DNA from: Kaftiobacterium sp035693805
GTDB lineage: Bacteria; Sysuimicrobiota; Sysuimicrobiia; Sysuimicrobiales; Kaftiobacteriaceae
Assembly (NCBI GenBank): GCA_035693805.1
Contig: DASSGA010000106.1
Span: 1-31,548, forward strand
Length of the DNA stretch: 31,548 nt
Reading direction: 5' to 3'
The position numbers were made by a program, and so were the translations under genes. Numbering within the stretch: the first letter of the stretch is position 1; the number at the start of each line of letters is the position of its first letter. The notes beneath the pieces were generated by a model. The model was not told the origin of the DNA. It saw only the letters and a program-made list of their open reading frames with translations, and ran no database searches. Below are positions 14,399-23,009 of the stretch, piece after piece.

Positions 14399-16243
14399 AT
14401 GCAGCGCCTCGCGCTCATCGTTGCCCTCCTCACCCTCGTCGCCCCCGCGGCCTGGGCGAAATCCTACGACCATCCTCTGGTCGAGGAAACCTTCCGCCTC
14501 CTTCCGAACGGGACCGCCGAGGTCGAGGAGGTCCGGACGTTCCGGTTCGACGGGGACTTCACGTGGGCAACGATCACCCGCACCACGCGCGGCCAGTACG
14601 GGCGCTACAGCCTCGACTACCAGGGCGTGTGGGACGCGGACACCCGCCAGCCGCTGCGCTTCCAGGTCGAGCGCTCAGGGGACAACGTCACCGTCCGCTG
14701 GGACTACCAGGCCCGCGACACCACGAAACGCTTCCTGCTCCGATACCGCATCGGCGGAGCTGTGCAGCGCTACAGCGACGTCGCACAGTTCTACTGGCAG
14801 GCGGTTGAAGGCGACCACGCCCCGATCGGGCAGGTACGCATCATGATTGTCCCGCCCCGCCCCAGCGCCGCGCTGTTCAAGGTCTTCGTGCACGGCAAGG
14901 CCGCGCCGGGGCAGATCGACATCGCTCCCGACAGCAACCAGGCGACCGTGACGCAGCGCTCCATCCCCGAGACGAGCTTCGTCGAGATCCGTGCGCTGCT
15001 CGACCCGATCATCTTCCCCCAGACGCCCCTGCTGGGCGGGCAGGATTACACGAGCCTGCTCATGGATGAGCGGAAGCAGGCAGAGCGTACGCTCCGTCCC
15101 TGGCGCCTCATTCAGCTTGGGTTCGTGCTGGCCGCGCTCCTCGTGCTGCTCCTCATCGGGGGGTACATCTGGACCTACTTCCGGTACGGCCAGGAGCCTC
15201 CCGTGCCCTACCAGGGCATCTACGAGCGGGAACCGCCCCGGCCGCTCCCTCCGGCGGTGGTCCCGGCGATCATGACCCAGGGCAAAGTGGTGCGGACCGA
15301 GCTTCCCAAGGCCTTTGCCGCAACGCTGCTCGAGGCCGCGCGGCTGGGTTATCTCGAGATCGAGGAGGTCCAAGACAAGGGGGTCCTCGGCACCGGGCTG
15401 CTCAAGGACACCGACCTCATCTACCGGCTGACGCCAAAGGGCAAGGACTTGCTCGCCGGGGAAAAGCCGACGAACCTCCCTCCCGGCGAGCGACTGCTCG
15501 AGTCGTTCGAGGTGGCGGTGCTCGACGCCGTGTTCAAGGCAGCCGGCACCGGCCAGGCCGCCACCAGCGATCAGATCGAGGCCTGGGGGAAGCGCATCGT
15601 CGGGACCAAGAGCAACTTCCTGCGCTTCATCGAGCTCTGGGGACCCCAGCTACGGACCTGGTTCGAGCGGACATTCTTCAAGCTGGACGACCCGACCAGC
15701 GAGCGCGCCAAAGCCGTTTTCATCGGAGTCACCATCGCCGTGATGGTGATCGCCTTCTTCGTGGGGATAGGCGTGTCGATCTTCGTGGCCGGCCCGGTCG
15801 GGGCGGTGCTCATCGCCATGGCCGCCCGCGGTCTGTCCCGGCGGACGCCTGAGGCCGCGCTCGAGGTGCGCAAGTGGGAGGCGTTCCGGCGTTTCATGAC
15901 CGACTTCTCGGCGATGAAGGACGCCGGGCCTCAGCTGCTGCATCTGTGGGAGCACTACCTCGTCTACGCGATGGCGCTCGGCGTGGCGGACCGGCTGCTG
16001 GACAACCTCAGGCTGGTCGCGGCCGAACTGCACCAGCCGGTGATGTCTCCCCGCTGGTATCGCTCGCCCTCCATGGGCCGCGGGATGACCGGGATGTCGG
16101 TGGGCTCCCTCGAATCGCTCACCCGCTCGTTCCAGAACTTCCAGAACCTCTCGCGCGCGCTGTCGACTTCGACGAGGAGCGGCGGAGGCTTCAGCGGCGG
16201 CGGGGGCGGAGGCGGCGGGGGTGGATCCAGCCGCGCGGGATGA
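14399..16243 (+). CDS. DUF2207 membrane protein
   Basis: This 614-aa protein has an N-terminal signal peptide (LALIVALLTLVAPAAWA), then a beta-rich extracytoplasmic DUF2207 domain (YDHPLVEETFRLLPNGTAEV onward). A membrane helix follows near residues 240-262 (LGFVLAALLVLLLIGGYIW), then a cytoplasmic winged-helix-like part (AATLLEAARLGYLEIEEV). Two more helices lie near 445-480, then the family-typical KWEAFRRFMTDFSAM and HLWEHYLVYAMALG. The chain ends in a Gly/Ser tail with a run of ten glycines, also characteristic of this family. The function is unknown; the family is linked to the cell envelope. The start is ATG 14399, with AGGG 7 nt upstream; ATG 14393 is also in frame. Confidence 0.9.
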   Translation: MQRLALIVALLTLVAPAAWAKSYDHPLVEETFRLLPNGTAEVEEVRTFRFDGDFTWATITRTTRGQYGRYSLDYQGVWDADTRQPLRFQVERSGDNVTVRWDYQARDTTKRFLLRYRIGGAVQRYSDVAQFYWQAVEGDHAPIGQVRIMIVPPRPSAALFKVFVHGKAAPGQIDIAPDSNQATVTQRSIPETSFVEIRALLDPIIFPQTPLLGGQDYTSLLMDERKQAERTLRPWRLIQLGFVLAALLVLLLIGGYIWTYFRYGQEPPVPYQGIYEREPPRPLPPAVVPAIMTQGKVVRTELPKAFAATLLEAARLGYLEIEEVQDKGVLGTGLLKDTDLIYRLTPKGKDLLAGEKPTNLPPGERLLESFEVAVLDAVFKAAGTGQAATSDQIEAWGKRIVGTKSNFLRFIELWGPQLRTWFERTFFKLDDPTSERAKAVFIGVTIAVMVIAFFVGIGVSIFVAGPVGAVLIAMAARGLSRRTPEAALEVRKWEAFRRFMTDFSAMKDAGPQLLHLWEHYLVYAMALGVADRLLDNLRLVAAELHQPVMSPRWYRSPSMGRGMTGMSVGSLESLTRSFQNFQNLSRALSTSTRSGGGFSGGGGGGGGGGSSRAG

Positions 16244-16257
16244 TGCGCAGGATAATA

Positions 16258-16289
16258 GATGAGGGACGGCATCGCAGCCGTCCCTCATC
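16258..16289. terminator. Bidirectional terminator hairpin
   Basis: GATGAGGGACGGC (16258-16270) and GCCGTCCCTCATC (16277-16289) form a perfect 13-bp stem with a 6-nt ATCGCA loop. It lies 14 nt after the DUF2207 stop and 21 nt after the stop of the convergent surface-protein gene, so it can serve both strands. There is no long U-tract on either side. Confidence 0.75.
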
Positions 16290-16310
16290 CATTGGTGCGG
16301 CGTGCAGCGG

Positions 16311-18440
16311 CTAGCTCTGGATCACCTGGACCTGCGCAGGCGCCGACTCCCGTCCCACGGGATCGACCGCCCGCGCGAAAATCGTCAGGCGGGCGTTCGG
16401 GATGCGGATCGACGGATTGAGGCTGACCTGCCAGTTCCCGGCGGCGTCCGCGGTGGTGCTCACTTCACCGTACGTCCCGCGGACGTTGAAGAGGAGCAGC
16501 GTGCCCTGGTAATCCACGCGGACGACCACCCGTGAGCCGGGCGTCGCCGTGCCGCGGATGACGATGGGCGCGCCGACCTGAGTGCCGGCGGTCGGGGTGA
16601 CGATCGTCGGCGAGGGCGCCTGCTGCCCGATCAGGCTGAGCCGCGAGGTCGCTTCCACGCGGGAGGTCTGCCCGCCCCGGACCATGGTCACGACGACCCG
16701 CGCATTCTGGACGTTGTGCTGCCGACCCACCGTAAACTGCCCGACGTAGAAGCCGGGCTGGGTTTCGACCATCGGGATGTTGTCGGCCACACCGGCGATG
16801 CTGAAGGTGGCCTGCGACCCCGGCTCACCGACCGCGGTCACCGTGAGGATCTGCCCGGCCTGCAGCGGGGTCGTCGGGTTCAGCGTCACGGCGCGGATGA
16901 GCGAGCCCTGCGCGACACCGATGCTGAACGCCCAGGTGTCGGTCGTCTGGTTTCCGGCGCGGTCGCGGATGACTGCCCCCACCGAGACGGCGCCCTGCGG
17001 GAGGTTGCTGGACGGCATGTAGGCGATCGCCGTCTCGGTCACGGTCGCGTTAGCGGTCACGTTCTGCCCGTTCACGGTCAGGGTGGAGGCCTGCGGGTTC
17101 ACGCCCGCGCCCTGGTCGATGAACGTGATCACGATGTTGGGGCGCACGTTCTCGACCACCGCTCCCGGCTGCGGGAACCGTCCCGTGATCGCCGGCGCCT
17201 GAGAGTCGATGGTCAAGGCGACGCCGGCCTGGATCGCCGTCTGCTGGCCGCCCACGCGCAGGTGGCCGAACACGGCGGCGTTGGCGACATTGTCGCCCGG
17301 ACGCACGGTGAACGTCCCGCGGTATACGCCCGAAGAGACCTCGCGCATCGGGATGCCCGAGGCCACATTGAAGATGTCGAAGGTGGCCTGCCCGCCGCGG
17401 GTGCCGCGCAGCTCCACGGTCAGGGTCTCACCGGCGCGGAGGGCCCGGGTGGCATTATGCGTGAAGGAGGTGATGCGCAGCTGGTCCGTGGACGGCTGGT
17501 CCGGGGGCGGCTGCGCCACACCCTGCGCGGCAACCTCCAGAACCTGCCCTGTGGTGGGGCTGATCTGGAGCGTCACCTCCATGCCGCGCTGCAGGGCGCT
17601 CCGGGAGACCTCGCGACCGTTGACGATGATTCGCGCGTCATCGGTGAGCGTGTAGACCTGCCCGTTCTCGAGCACGAGCGTCCGGCCCGAGATCACGTCG
17701 ATCCGCCCGGTGACTTCGCGGACCTGGGCCCGGACCAGGAGGGCGCGGCTCTGCGCGTCCATGGTCACGGTGACCTGATCGCCGGCCCGGATCTCGGCCA
17801 GACTCACCGCGCCGCCCTGCCCGCTTACGGCATTGACCCGGGTGATCGCGGTATCCTGCGTGATGATCACGGTGTGGATGGTGTTCCCGCGCTGCACGTA
17901 CAGCCGCTGGTTGGCGGCATCCACCCGGAAGACCGTGCCCTCGATCGTGGTCTGGCTCGGAATGGGCTGCGGCGGCCGCACCACGGGTGGCGGGGCCTGC
18001 GGCGGCTGGGAGACGGGCGACGTGATCAGCACCGTGCGCGTGGCGACCAGCCACTGCACGTTCGCGCCCAGGGATTCCCCGATGAACCGTAGCGGGACGA
18101 GCGTGCGGCCGTTGATGATCATCGGCGGTACGTCGAGGGCGACCTGCTGTCCGTTCACCCATGCGCTGCGGCTCCCGATGGTGAGCTGGACCTGGGTGGT
18201 ACCGCGCATCGCGAGGACCGTGTCGTTCACCGGGTTCCACTGCACGGTCGCGCCCATCTGCTCGAAGACGCCGCGCAGCGGGATGAGGGTGCGCCCTCCG
18301 ATGACCACCGGAGGCTGGTCGAAGAACACGGGTGATCCGTCAACGATCACCCGGACGGTCTGGGCCTGGGCCGGCGCCGTCGGGATCGCGGTGAAGGCGA
18401 GCGCCAGGGCCACGGCCACTGCAAGACGAGACATCCACAT
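16311..18440 (-). CDS. Secreted copper-amine-oxidase-N-like protein with Ig-like repeats
   Basis: The 709-aa protein has a signal peptide ending in AQA at about residue 26. A copper amine oxidase N-terminal-like domain (PF07833 type) follows at about 28-140, recognisable from two copies of the INGRTLVPLR pattern (IGGRTLIPLRGVFEQMGA and INGRTLVPLRFIGESLGA). A Pro-rich linker and a beta-rich segment like DUF5666 (TIEGTVFRVDAANQRLYV) come next, then several Ig-like modules. Two of these are clearly duplicated, near residues 347-400 and 540-590. In this family the N domain is a non-catalytic cell-wall or surface module; no amine oxidase domain is present. Likely surface-attached or secreted. The start is ATG 18440 after AAGGGGGGAG; the upstream in-frame codon at 18476 lacks a ribosome-binding site. 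Confidence 0.85.
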   Translation of the reverse strand: MWMSRLAVAVALALAFTAIPTAPAQAQTVRVIVDGSPVFFDQPPVVIGGRTLIPLRGVFEQMGATVQWNPVNDTVLAMRGTTQVQLTIGSRSAWVNGQQVALDVPPMIINGRTLVPLRFIGESLGANVQWLVATRTVLITSPVSQPPQAPPPVVRPPQPIPSQTTIEGTVFRVDAANQRLYVQRGNTIHTVIITQDTAITRVNAVSGQGGAVSLAEIRAGDQVTVTMDAQSRALLVRAQVREVTGRIDVISGRTLVLENGQVYTLTDDARIIVNGREVSRSALQRGMEVTLQISPTTGQVLEVAAQGVAQPPPDQPSTDQLRITSFTHNATRALRAGETLTVELRGTRGGQATFDIFNVASGIPMREVSSGVYRGTFTVRPGDNVANAAVFGHLRVGGQQTAIQAGVALTIDSQAPAITGRFPQPGAVVENVRPNIVITFIDQGAGVNPQASTLTVNGQNVTANATVTETAIAYMPSSNLPQGAVSVGAVIRDRAGNQTTDTWAFSIGVAQGSLIRAVTLNPTTPLQAGQILTVTAVGEPGSQATFSIAGVADNIPMVETQPGFYVGQFTVGRQHNVQNARVVVTMVRGGQTSRVEATSRLSLIGQQAPSPTIVTPTAGTQVGAPIVIRGTATPGSRVVVRVDYQGTLLLFNVRGTYGEVSTTADAAGNWQVSLNPSIRIPNARLTIFARAVDPVGRESAPAQVQVIQS

Positions 18441-18601
18441 GGGCAACTCCCCCCTTACCAAACGCTTTTTCCCCATGCCTCGCCTGGAATCACGGCGGCG
18501 CGTCGCCGACGTGATAGGCTGGACTGCGGTGAAAGCTCCATCGAACTTCCCGGACCGCGGGAGCGTCGAAGTACTGAGAGCAACGAATCGGAGGTGGTAG
18601 G

Positions 18602-19297
18602 ATGCGGATCCTGATCGTAGTGCTCCTGGCCATGATGGTCACGATTCCCCCCGCGGCGGCCCAGGTCCCCGAGACGGCGCGGAACCAGATCATTACGCAC
18701 GGCTCGGGCGAGGTCGAAGTGCCGCCGACCCAGGCGGTCGTGACGGTCGGCGCCCAGATCCAGCGCCCCGCGGCCGCCGAGGCCAGCGGTGAGGTCTCCC
18801 GGATCGCCGACCAGATCCTCGCCCGGGTGCAGGCCCTCGGCGTCCGTCGCCAGGACATCCGTACCTCCGGTGTGCAGCTCACGCCGGTCTTCAGCACGCC
18901 CCGGGACGGCACGCCGCAGGTCGTGGCCTACCGCGCGATCTACACCCTCACGGTGACTCTCACCGATCTCAGACTGGTGGGCCCGGTCATCGACGAGTCG
19001 GTGAAGGTCGGAGCCAATCAGGTCCTGGGGGTGAGCTTCGGGCTCCGGGATGCCTCAGAGGCCCGGCGGGACGCCCTCACCATGGCCGTTCGGGAGGCCC
19101 GCGACAAGGCCGACGCCATCGCGCGGGCTGCGGGACTGCAGATCAAGGGGATCCTGCAGATCTCCGAGGAGTTCGTCGGCGTCGAGGTCAGGAGCCTCGG
19201 CCGGGCCGTGCCTGCTCCCTCCCCGACGGTGCCCACCCCGATCGAACCCGGCCTGATCTCCGTGACCGCTCGGGTGACCATGGTCTTCACTTACTAG
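18602..19297 (+). CDS. SIMPL (DUF541) domain protein, secreted
   Basis: This 231-aa protein has a signal peptide of about 21 residues (LIVVLLAMMVTIPPAAA|Q) and then a complete SIMPL domain. The diagnostic features are ITHGSGEVEVPPTQAVVTVG at the start, the central GVRRQDIRTSGVQLTP stretch, YTLTVTLTDL, and the closing ISVTARVTMVFTY strand. SIMPL proteins are periplasmic or extracytoplasmic and include BP26 and an IRAK-interacting mammalian protein; the bacterial role is unclear, possibly envelope stress. A CGGAGGTGG Shine-Dalgarno precedes the ATG. It diverges from the surface-protein gene across 161 nt and is followed by a 63-aa gene on the same strand. Confidence 0.92.
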   Translation: MRILIVVLLAMMVTIPPAAAQVPETARNQIITHGSGEVEVPPTQAVVTVGAQIQRPAAAEASGEVSRIADQILARVQALGVRRQDIRTSGVQLTPVFSTPRDGTPQVVAYRAIYTLTVTLTDLRLVGPVIDESVKVGANQVLGVSFGLRDASEARRDALTMAVREARDKADAIARAAGLQIKGILQISEEFVGVEVRSLGRAVPAPSPTVPTPIEPGLISVTARVTMVFTY

Positions 19298-19382
19298 CCG
19301 GTGTGTCTCGTCGTGGGGACGACGGCAGGAATGATGGAGGTTTTGATGGGTAAAATCGTGGTCGAGGAGAGGAGGTGAGACG

Positions 19383-19574
19383 ATGGAACGCCAAGTGGTG
19401 CGCCCACGTAGGGAAGTCGTCAACAAGCTCTGGCACGAGTTGCGCACGCTGGATCGGCACGACGCCCACTGGGGCAAGATGAGCCCGCTCTACTGGCAGA
19501 TCAAGGACGCCGTCGGCCTTCTCCCCAAGGATTGGAGGATTGCCCTCAGCGGGACTCTTGAGCGCGCGCGCTAG
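19383..19574 (+). CDS. Small conserved-looking protein, 63 aa, unknown
   Basis: The ATG at 19383 follows a strong GAGAGGAGGTG ribosome-binding site at the right distance, which is the best evidence that this is a real gene. The product is basic and tryptophan-rich (VNKLWHELRTLDRHD, YWQIKDAVGLLPKDW) with no signal peptide, membrane span or cysteine. It is most likely a small helical cytoplasmic protein. I recognise no family. It lies 85 nt after the SIMPL gene and may share its transcript. Its TAG stop and the TAG of the convergent permease gene share the palindrome CTAG (19571-19574). Confidence 0.6.
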   Translation: MERQVVRPRREVVNKLWHELRTLDRHDAHWGKMSPLYWQIKDAVGLLPKDWRIALSGTLERAR

Positions 19575-20476
19575 CGCGAATACTCATCACGGACAGCGAA
19601 TGGCAAGCGTGCCCTGACCGTTTGCCTTCGCTGTTCACGTTTTTCAGACATCGCAGGTGTGTCAGCCATCGCCCGCGTCGCCCGTCCCGGGGTGAGCGCC
19701 GACAGTGCCACGGTCGTCACGGCAATGCCCAGCGCGGGCGGCAGCGCCCACCACCGCCAGGCGTCACCGAGAAAGAGCAGCGGGTACGAGAAGGCGCCGC
19801 CGAGCATCGAACCCCAGGAAGGCCGGCCGGGGTCTCCCAGGCCCATCAGCCCGAGTGCCGCCTCCATCAACATCGCCCACCGCACCGTCAGGAGGAACTT
19901 CGTGAACAGCAGCGGCGCGATCTCCGGCAGCAGACACGTCCACGCGATGCGCACGTCCGTGGCCCCCAGCGCCCTTGCCGCCTGCACGTGATCCCGGCGC
20001 ACGGCGATCAGTGTCTGCGCACGGATGATGCGGGCGAACGCCGGCCATCCGACCAGGGCGAGGGCGAGGATGAGGCGGCCGGTTCCCGGTCCGGTGATGA
20101 CGAGGATCAGGACAAGGATCATCAGGCCGGGGATTGCCAGGAACACCTCGGTGAGCGCCAGGAGGGGGATCCGGGCAGGCCGCCACGTCACGGACAGCAT
20201 GCCCACGGAGGCTGACATCGCGGTCGACAGCAGCGCCGCCAGGGATCCGACCAGCAGGGAGGTCCGTCCGCCGTGCAGCCATACGGCCAGGAGATCCTGA
20301 CCGACCTCGTTCGTACCCAGGGGGTGGGCGGCATCGGGAGAGTGAACCGGAAGGCCGGTGATCGCGCGCGGATCGCCCGGCGCAAGGATGCCCGCGGCCA
20401 GGACCACGACCACGATGCACGCCAACACCGCCGCGGCCGCGACGACCATGCCCCCGGCGCGCACGGTGGTCCTCAT
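19571..20476 (-). CDS. ABC transporter permease, DppC/NikC-like
   Basis: This 301-aa inner-membrane permease belongs to the peptide/nickel importer family. It has the DppC-type HPLGTNEVGQDLLA motif at residues 51-64, five to six membrane segments, and an EAA loop at about 166-186 (AARALGATDVRIAWTCLLPE) that docks the ATPase. The ATG at 20476 overlaps the DppB-like stop by 4 nt. It is the last gene of the hydrogenase-linked operon and no DppD/DppF-like ATPase follows in the window: the next gene is convergent. Given the hydrogenase context, Ni2+ import is a reasonable guess, but peptides or other cation chelates are possible. Confidence 0.9.
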   Translation of the reverse strand: MRTTVRAGGMVVAAAAVLACIVVVVLAAGILAPGDPRAITGLPVHSPDAAHPLGTNEVGQDLLAVWLHGGRTSLLVGSLAALLSTAMSASVGMLSVTWRPARIPLLALTEVFLAIPGLMILVLILVITGPGTGRLILALALVGWPAFARIIRAQTLIAVRRDHVQAARALGATDVRIAWTCLLPEIAPLLFTKFLLTVRWAMLMEAALGLMGLGDPGRPSWGSMLGGAFSYPLLFLGDAWRWWALPPALGIAVTTVALSALTPGRATRAMADTPAMSEKREQRRQTVRARLPFAVRDEYSR

Positions 20477-21444
20477 GTCTGCTCGCGCACGCGGGGATCG
20501 AGTCGGTAGGCCAGCAGCTCGAGGAGAAAGACCACCGTGAGCACGGCCACGCTGCTCACCAGCAGGATCCCCTGGATCACGGGATAGTCACGCCGCGCCA
20601 CAGCCTCGACGAGCAGCATCCCCATCCCCGGGTAGGCGAAGATCCGTTCCACCACGACCACGCCGGTGACGAGCGTGGCCAGACGCAGCCCGCTCAGGGT
20701 GAGCACAGGCGACATCGCGTTGCGCCAGGCGTGCCAGAGGATCCGGCGAGGACGCAGTCCCTTGGCCCGCGCCACCACCAGGAACGTCGCGTCCATGACG
20801 GGGGCGAGCGCGTTGCGCGACACCAGCACAAACACCGGGAGGAGGGCGGCCACGAGCGTGACCGCGGGCAAGGCGGCATGCCACGCCACGTCGGCGAGCC
20901 AGCGCGCTGCGCCGCCACCACCGAAGGGCGTCATCCCCCCACCCGTAGGGAACAGCCTCCACCTGACGCCGAACACGATGATGCATCCCATCGCGATGAG
21001 GAACTCGGGCAGCGCGCCGAGACCGATCACGAGCGTCCCGGCGGCCTGGGCGGTTCGCGAGCCCGGACGCATCGCGCTCCAGGTCCCGATGGCCAGCCCC
21101 GCGAGCGCAGCCGCCGCGATGGCGACCCCGGCGAGCCCCACCGTCCACGGGAGCCGCTCCGCGATGAGCGCGGACACCGGACGGTGCGTGGAGATGGACC
21201 GACCCAGGTCCCCCTGCCCGAGCCTGCGGAGGTAGCGGACGAACTGCTCCCGCATCGGACGGTTGAGGTCGTAGCCTTCCCGCAAACGGTCCAGCGTGGC
21301 GGACGGCAGCACGGGCAGGCCGCTGCCGGCGACCGCGGCGGAGAGCGGGCTGCCGGGGAGCACACGCGGCAGGAAGAAGTTCACGACCGCGACCACGGCG
21401 AGCAGCACCAGGTACCGCGCCACGTGCGCGCGAAGGTCGGTCAT
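20473..21444 (-). CDS. ABC transporter permease, DppB/NikB-like
   Basis: The 323-aa protein starts with the DppB-type N-terminal helix (YLVLLAVVAVVNFFLPRVLPG) and a periplasmic stretch containing YDLNRPMREQFVRYL and GDLGRSISTHRPV. Further membrane segments follow, along with an EAA loop (VARAKGLRPRRILWHAWRNA) and a late LRLATLVTGVVVVERIFAYPGMG region. These are diagnostic for the DppB/OppB/NikB family. It forms the import channel with the DppC-like partner. The start overlaps the stop of the binding-protein gene (ATGA) and the end overlaps the next permease, so expression is coupled. Confidence 0.92.
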   Translation of the reverse strand: MTDLRAHVARYLVLLAVVAVVNFFLPRVLPGSPLSAAVAGSGLPVLPSATLDRLREGYDLNRPMREQFVRYLRRLGQGDLGRSISTHRPVSALIAERLPWTVGLAGVAIAAAALAGLAIGTWSAMRPGSRTAQAAGTLVIGLGALPEFLIAMGCIIVFGVRWRLFPTGGGMTPFGGGGAARWLADVAWHAALPAVTLVAALLPVFVLVSRNALAPVMDATFLVVARAKGLRPRRILWHAWRNAMSPVLTLSGLRLATLVTGVVVVERIFAYPGMGMLLVEAVARRDYPVIQGILLVSSVAVLTVVFLLELLAYRLDPRVREQT

Positions 21445-23009
21445 CGCCCACCGGGGAGGAAGGCGAGCTTGTTGTCCAGGAGCGGGATGCCGTTCAGCAG
21501 TCCGCCCTGGGTCGCGAACGGCGCGAACTTGCGGCCGTCGTAGACCCAGAAGAACCGGCGGTAGTACAGCGTCAGCGTGGGCATCTCGTCGCTGAGCAAT
21601 GCCTGCATGCGGTCGACATGCGCGCGCCGCCGGGCGGGGTCCAGCTCGGCGAGCTGGAGGGCGGCGAGCCGGACGAACTCGGGCGATCGCATCACGCTGC
21701 CCGAGGCGAACTCGTTCGCGGCCGCGCCGGTGAACCAGGTGCGCAGGTAGTCAGGATCCCCACCGCTGCCGATGTGGGTCGTATAGAGCATCTCGAACCG
21801 CCCTTCCGCGGCCAGCTGCGCGCGGGTCGCAGGATCCACGGTCCGCACCCGCACCTCGATCCCCACGTCTTTCAGCATCTGCCGGATCACTTCGGCGTCG
21901 GCGGTCGGGCCGGCGACGAGCCCGACCACGAGACGCGTCCCATCGCGCTGCTCGAGCCAGCCGTCCCCATCCCGGTCGATGTAGCCGAGCTCGCGGAGCA
22001 GCCCGCGCGCCGTGGCCGGATCATATGGATAGCGCCGCACACCAGGATTGAACCAGGCGCTCGTCGGTGGCACGACCCCCGGGTTCCCGGCGATCCCGGG
22101 CCCGCGGGTCGCAGTGTCGGCGATCCGCTGACGGTCCAGGGCGTAGGCCACGGCCTGCCGGAACCCGCGCTGTCCCGTCAGGGAATGGTCGAGGTTGAAG
22201 ACGAGACGGGCGATCGACAACGGCTCCGTCTCCAGCACCCGGAGATACGGGTGCCCGGCGAAGAGGGCGAGCGCGTCGCGCGTCGTCGTCACGCCCGCGT
22301 CCACCTGGCCGCTCTGCACGGCCAGCATCTGCCGCTCCTGAGGAATCACGACGTACTGGATCTCGCGCACCTGCGGCCGGCCGCGGAAGTAGTCGTCGAA
22401 GGCGACCAGCCGGTACTGCCCCGACTCGGGACGATACTCGACCAACCGGTAGGGACCGGAGCCGACCGCGGCCGCGAGCGTCTGCGCTTGTTCCGGGTGC
22501 TCGATCGCCTGCCAGACATGCGCCGGGATGATCGGCACCGTCGCGGCCACGTTCTCGATGAACGGCGCGTAGCGCCGGGCGAGGCGGATGACGATGGTCC
22601 GGCGGTCCCGCACCTCCACGCCGTCCACCATCGACGTGTCGATCCAGCGGAACGGGTGCCGGCGGTAGTACTCGAACGAGAACCGCACGTCCCGCGCCGT
22701 GAGCGGGCGACCATCGTGCCAGCGCACGTCCGATCGAAGCGTGAAGACGTAGGCGGTACCGTCGGGCGAGGCGCGCCACGACGCGGCGAGCCACGGGATG
22801 ACTCCGCGCCCATCCTTCCAGACCAGCGTGTCGTAGATGAGGGTCAAACGGGTGACCCCGGCCGGGCCGAGGATGGAGACCGCGAACGGCGTGAGGAAGC
22901 CGGCGTCGGTCCACCAGGCCAGCCGGACGGCGGGTGTCAATCCAGGAGCCGTCTGTCCCGGAGCCGGCGCAAGCAGCGCCAGGGCAAGGATGAGCACCAG
23001 AGGCCTCAT
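21441..23009 (-). CDS. Family 5 extracytoplasmic solute-binding protein (possible nickel binder)
   Basis: This 522-aa protein has a signal peptide (LVLILALALLAPAPG) without a lipobox, then the SBP_bac_5 fold. Landmarks are SWRASPDGTAYVFTLRSDVR, WHDGRPLTARDVRFSFEYY, GSGPYRLVEYRPE, RQAVAYALDRQRIADTAT and DPATARGLLRELGY. Proteins of this family capture peptides, nickel chelates or similar ligands for DppBC-type permeases. Here it sits directly behind hydrogenase maturation genes and before two permeases, so a NikA-like role is inferred from position. No ligand residue can be confirmed by eye. The start overlaps the upstream DUF6390-like gene by 4 nt and the end overlaps the permease by 4 nt. Confidence 0.9.
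   Translation of the reverse strand: MRPLVLILALALLAPAPGQTAPGLTPAVRLAWWTDAGFLTPFAVSILGPAGVTRLTLIYDTLVWKDGRGVIPWLAASWRASPDGTAYVFTLRSDVRWHDGRPLTARDVRFSFEYYRRHPFRWIDTSMVDGVEVRDRRTIVIRLARRYAPFIENVAATVPIIPAHVWQAIEHPEQAQTLAAAVGSGPYRLVEYRPESGQYRLVAFDDYFRGRPQVREIQYVVIPQERQMLAVQSGQVDAGVTTTRDALALFAGHPYLRVLETEPLSIARLVFNLDHSLTGQRGFRQAVAYALDRQRIADTATRGPGIAGNPGVVPPTSAWFNPGVRRYPYDPATARGLLRELGYIDRDGDGWLEQRDGTRLVVGLVAGPTADAEVIRQMLKDVGIEVRVRTVDPATRAQLAAEGRFEMLYTTHIGSGGDPDYLRTWFTGAAANEFASGSVMRSPEFVRLAALQLAELDPARRRAHVDRMQALLSDEMPTLTLYYRRFFWVYDGRKFAPFATQGGLLNGIPLLDNKLAFLPGGR

Noticed and set aside
16311..18440. Calling the surface protein a copper amine oxidase
   Set aside because: Only the N-terminal non-catalytic module is present; the catalytic domain with its topaquinone site is absent.
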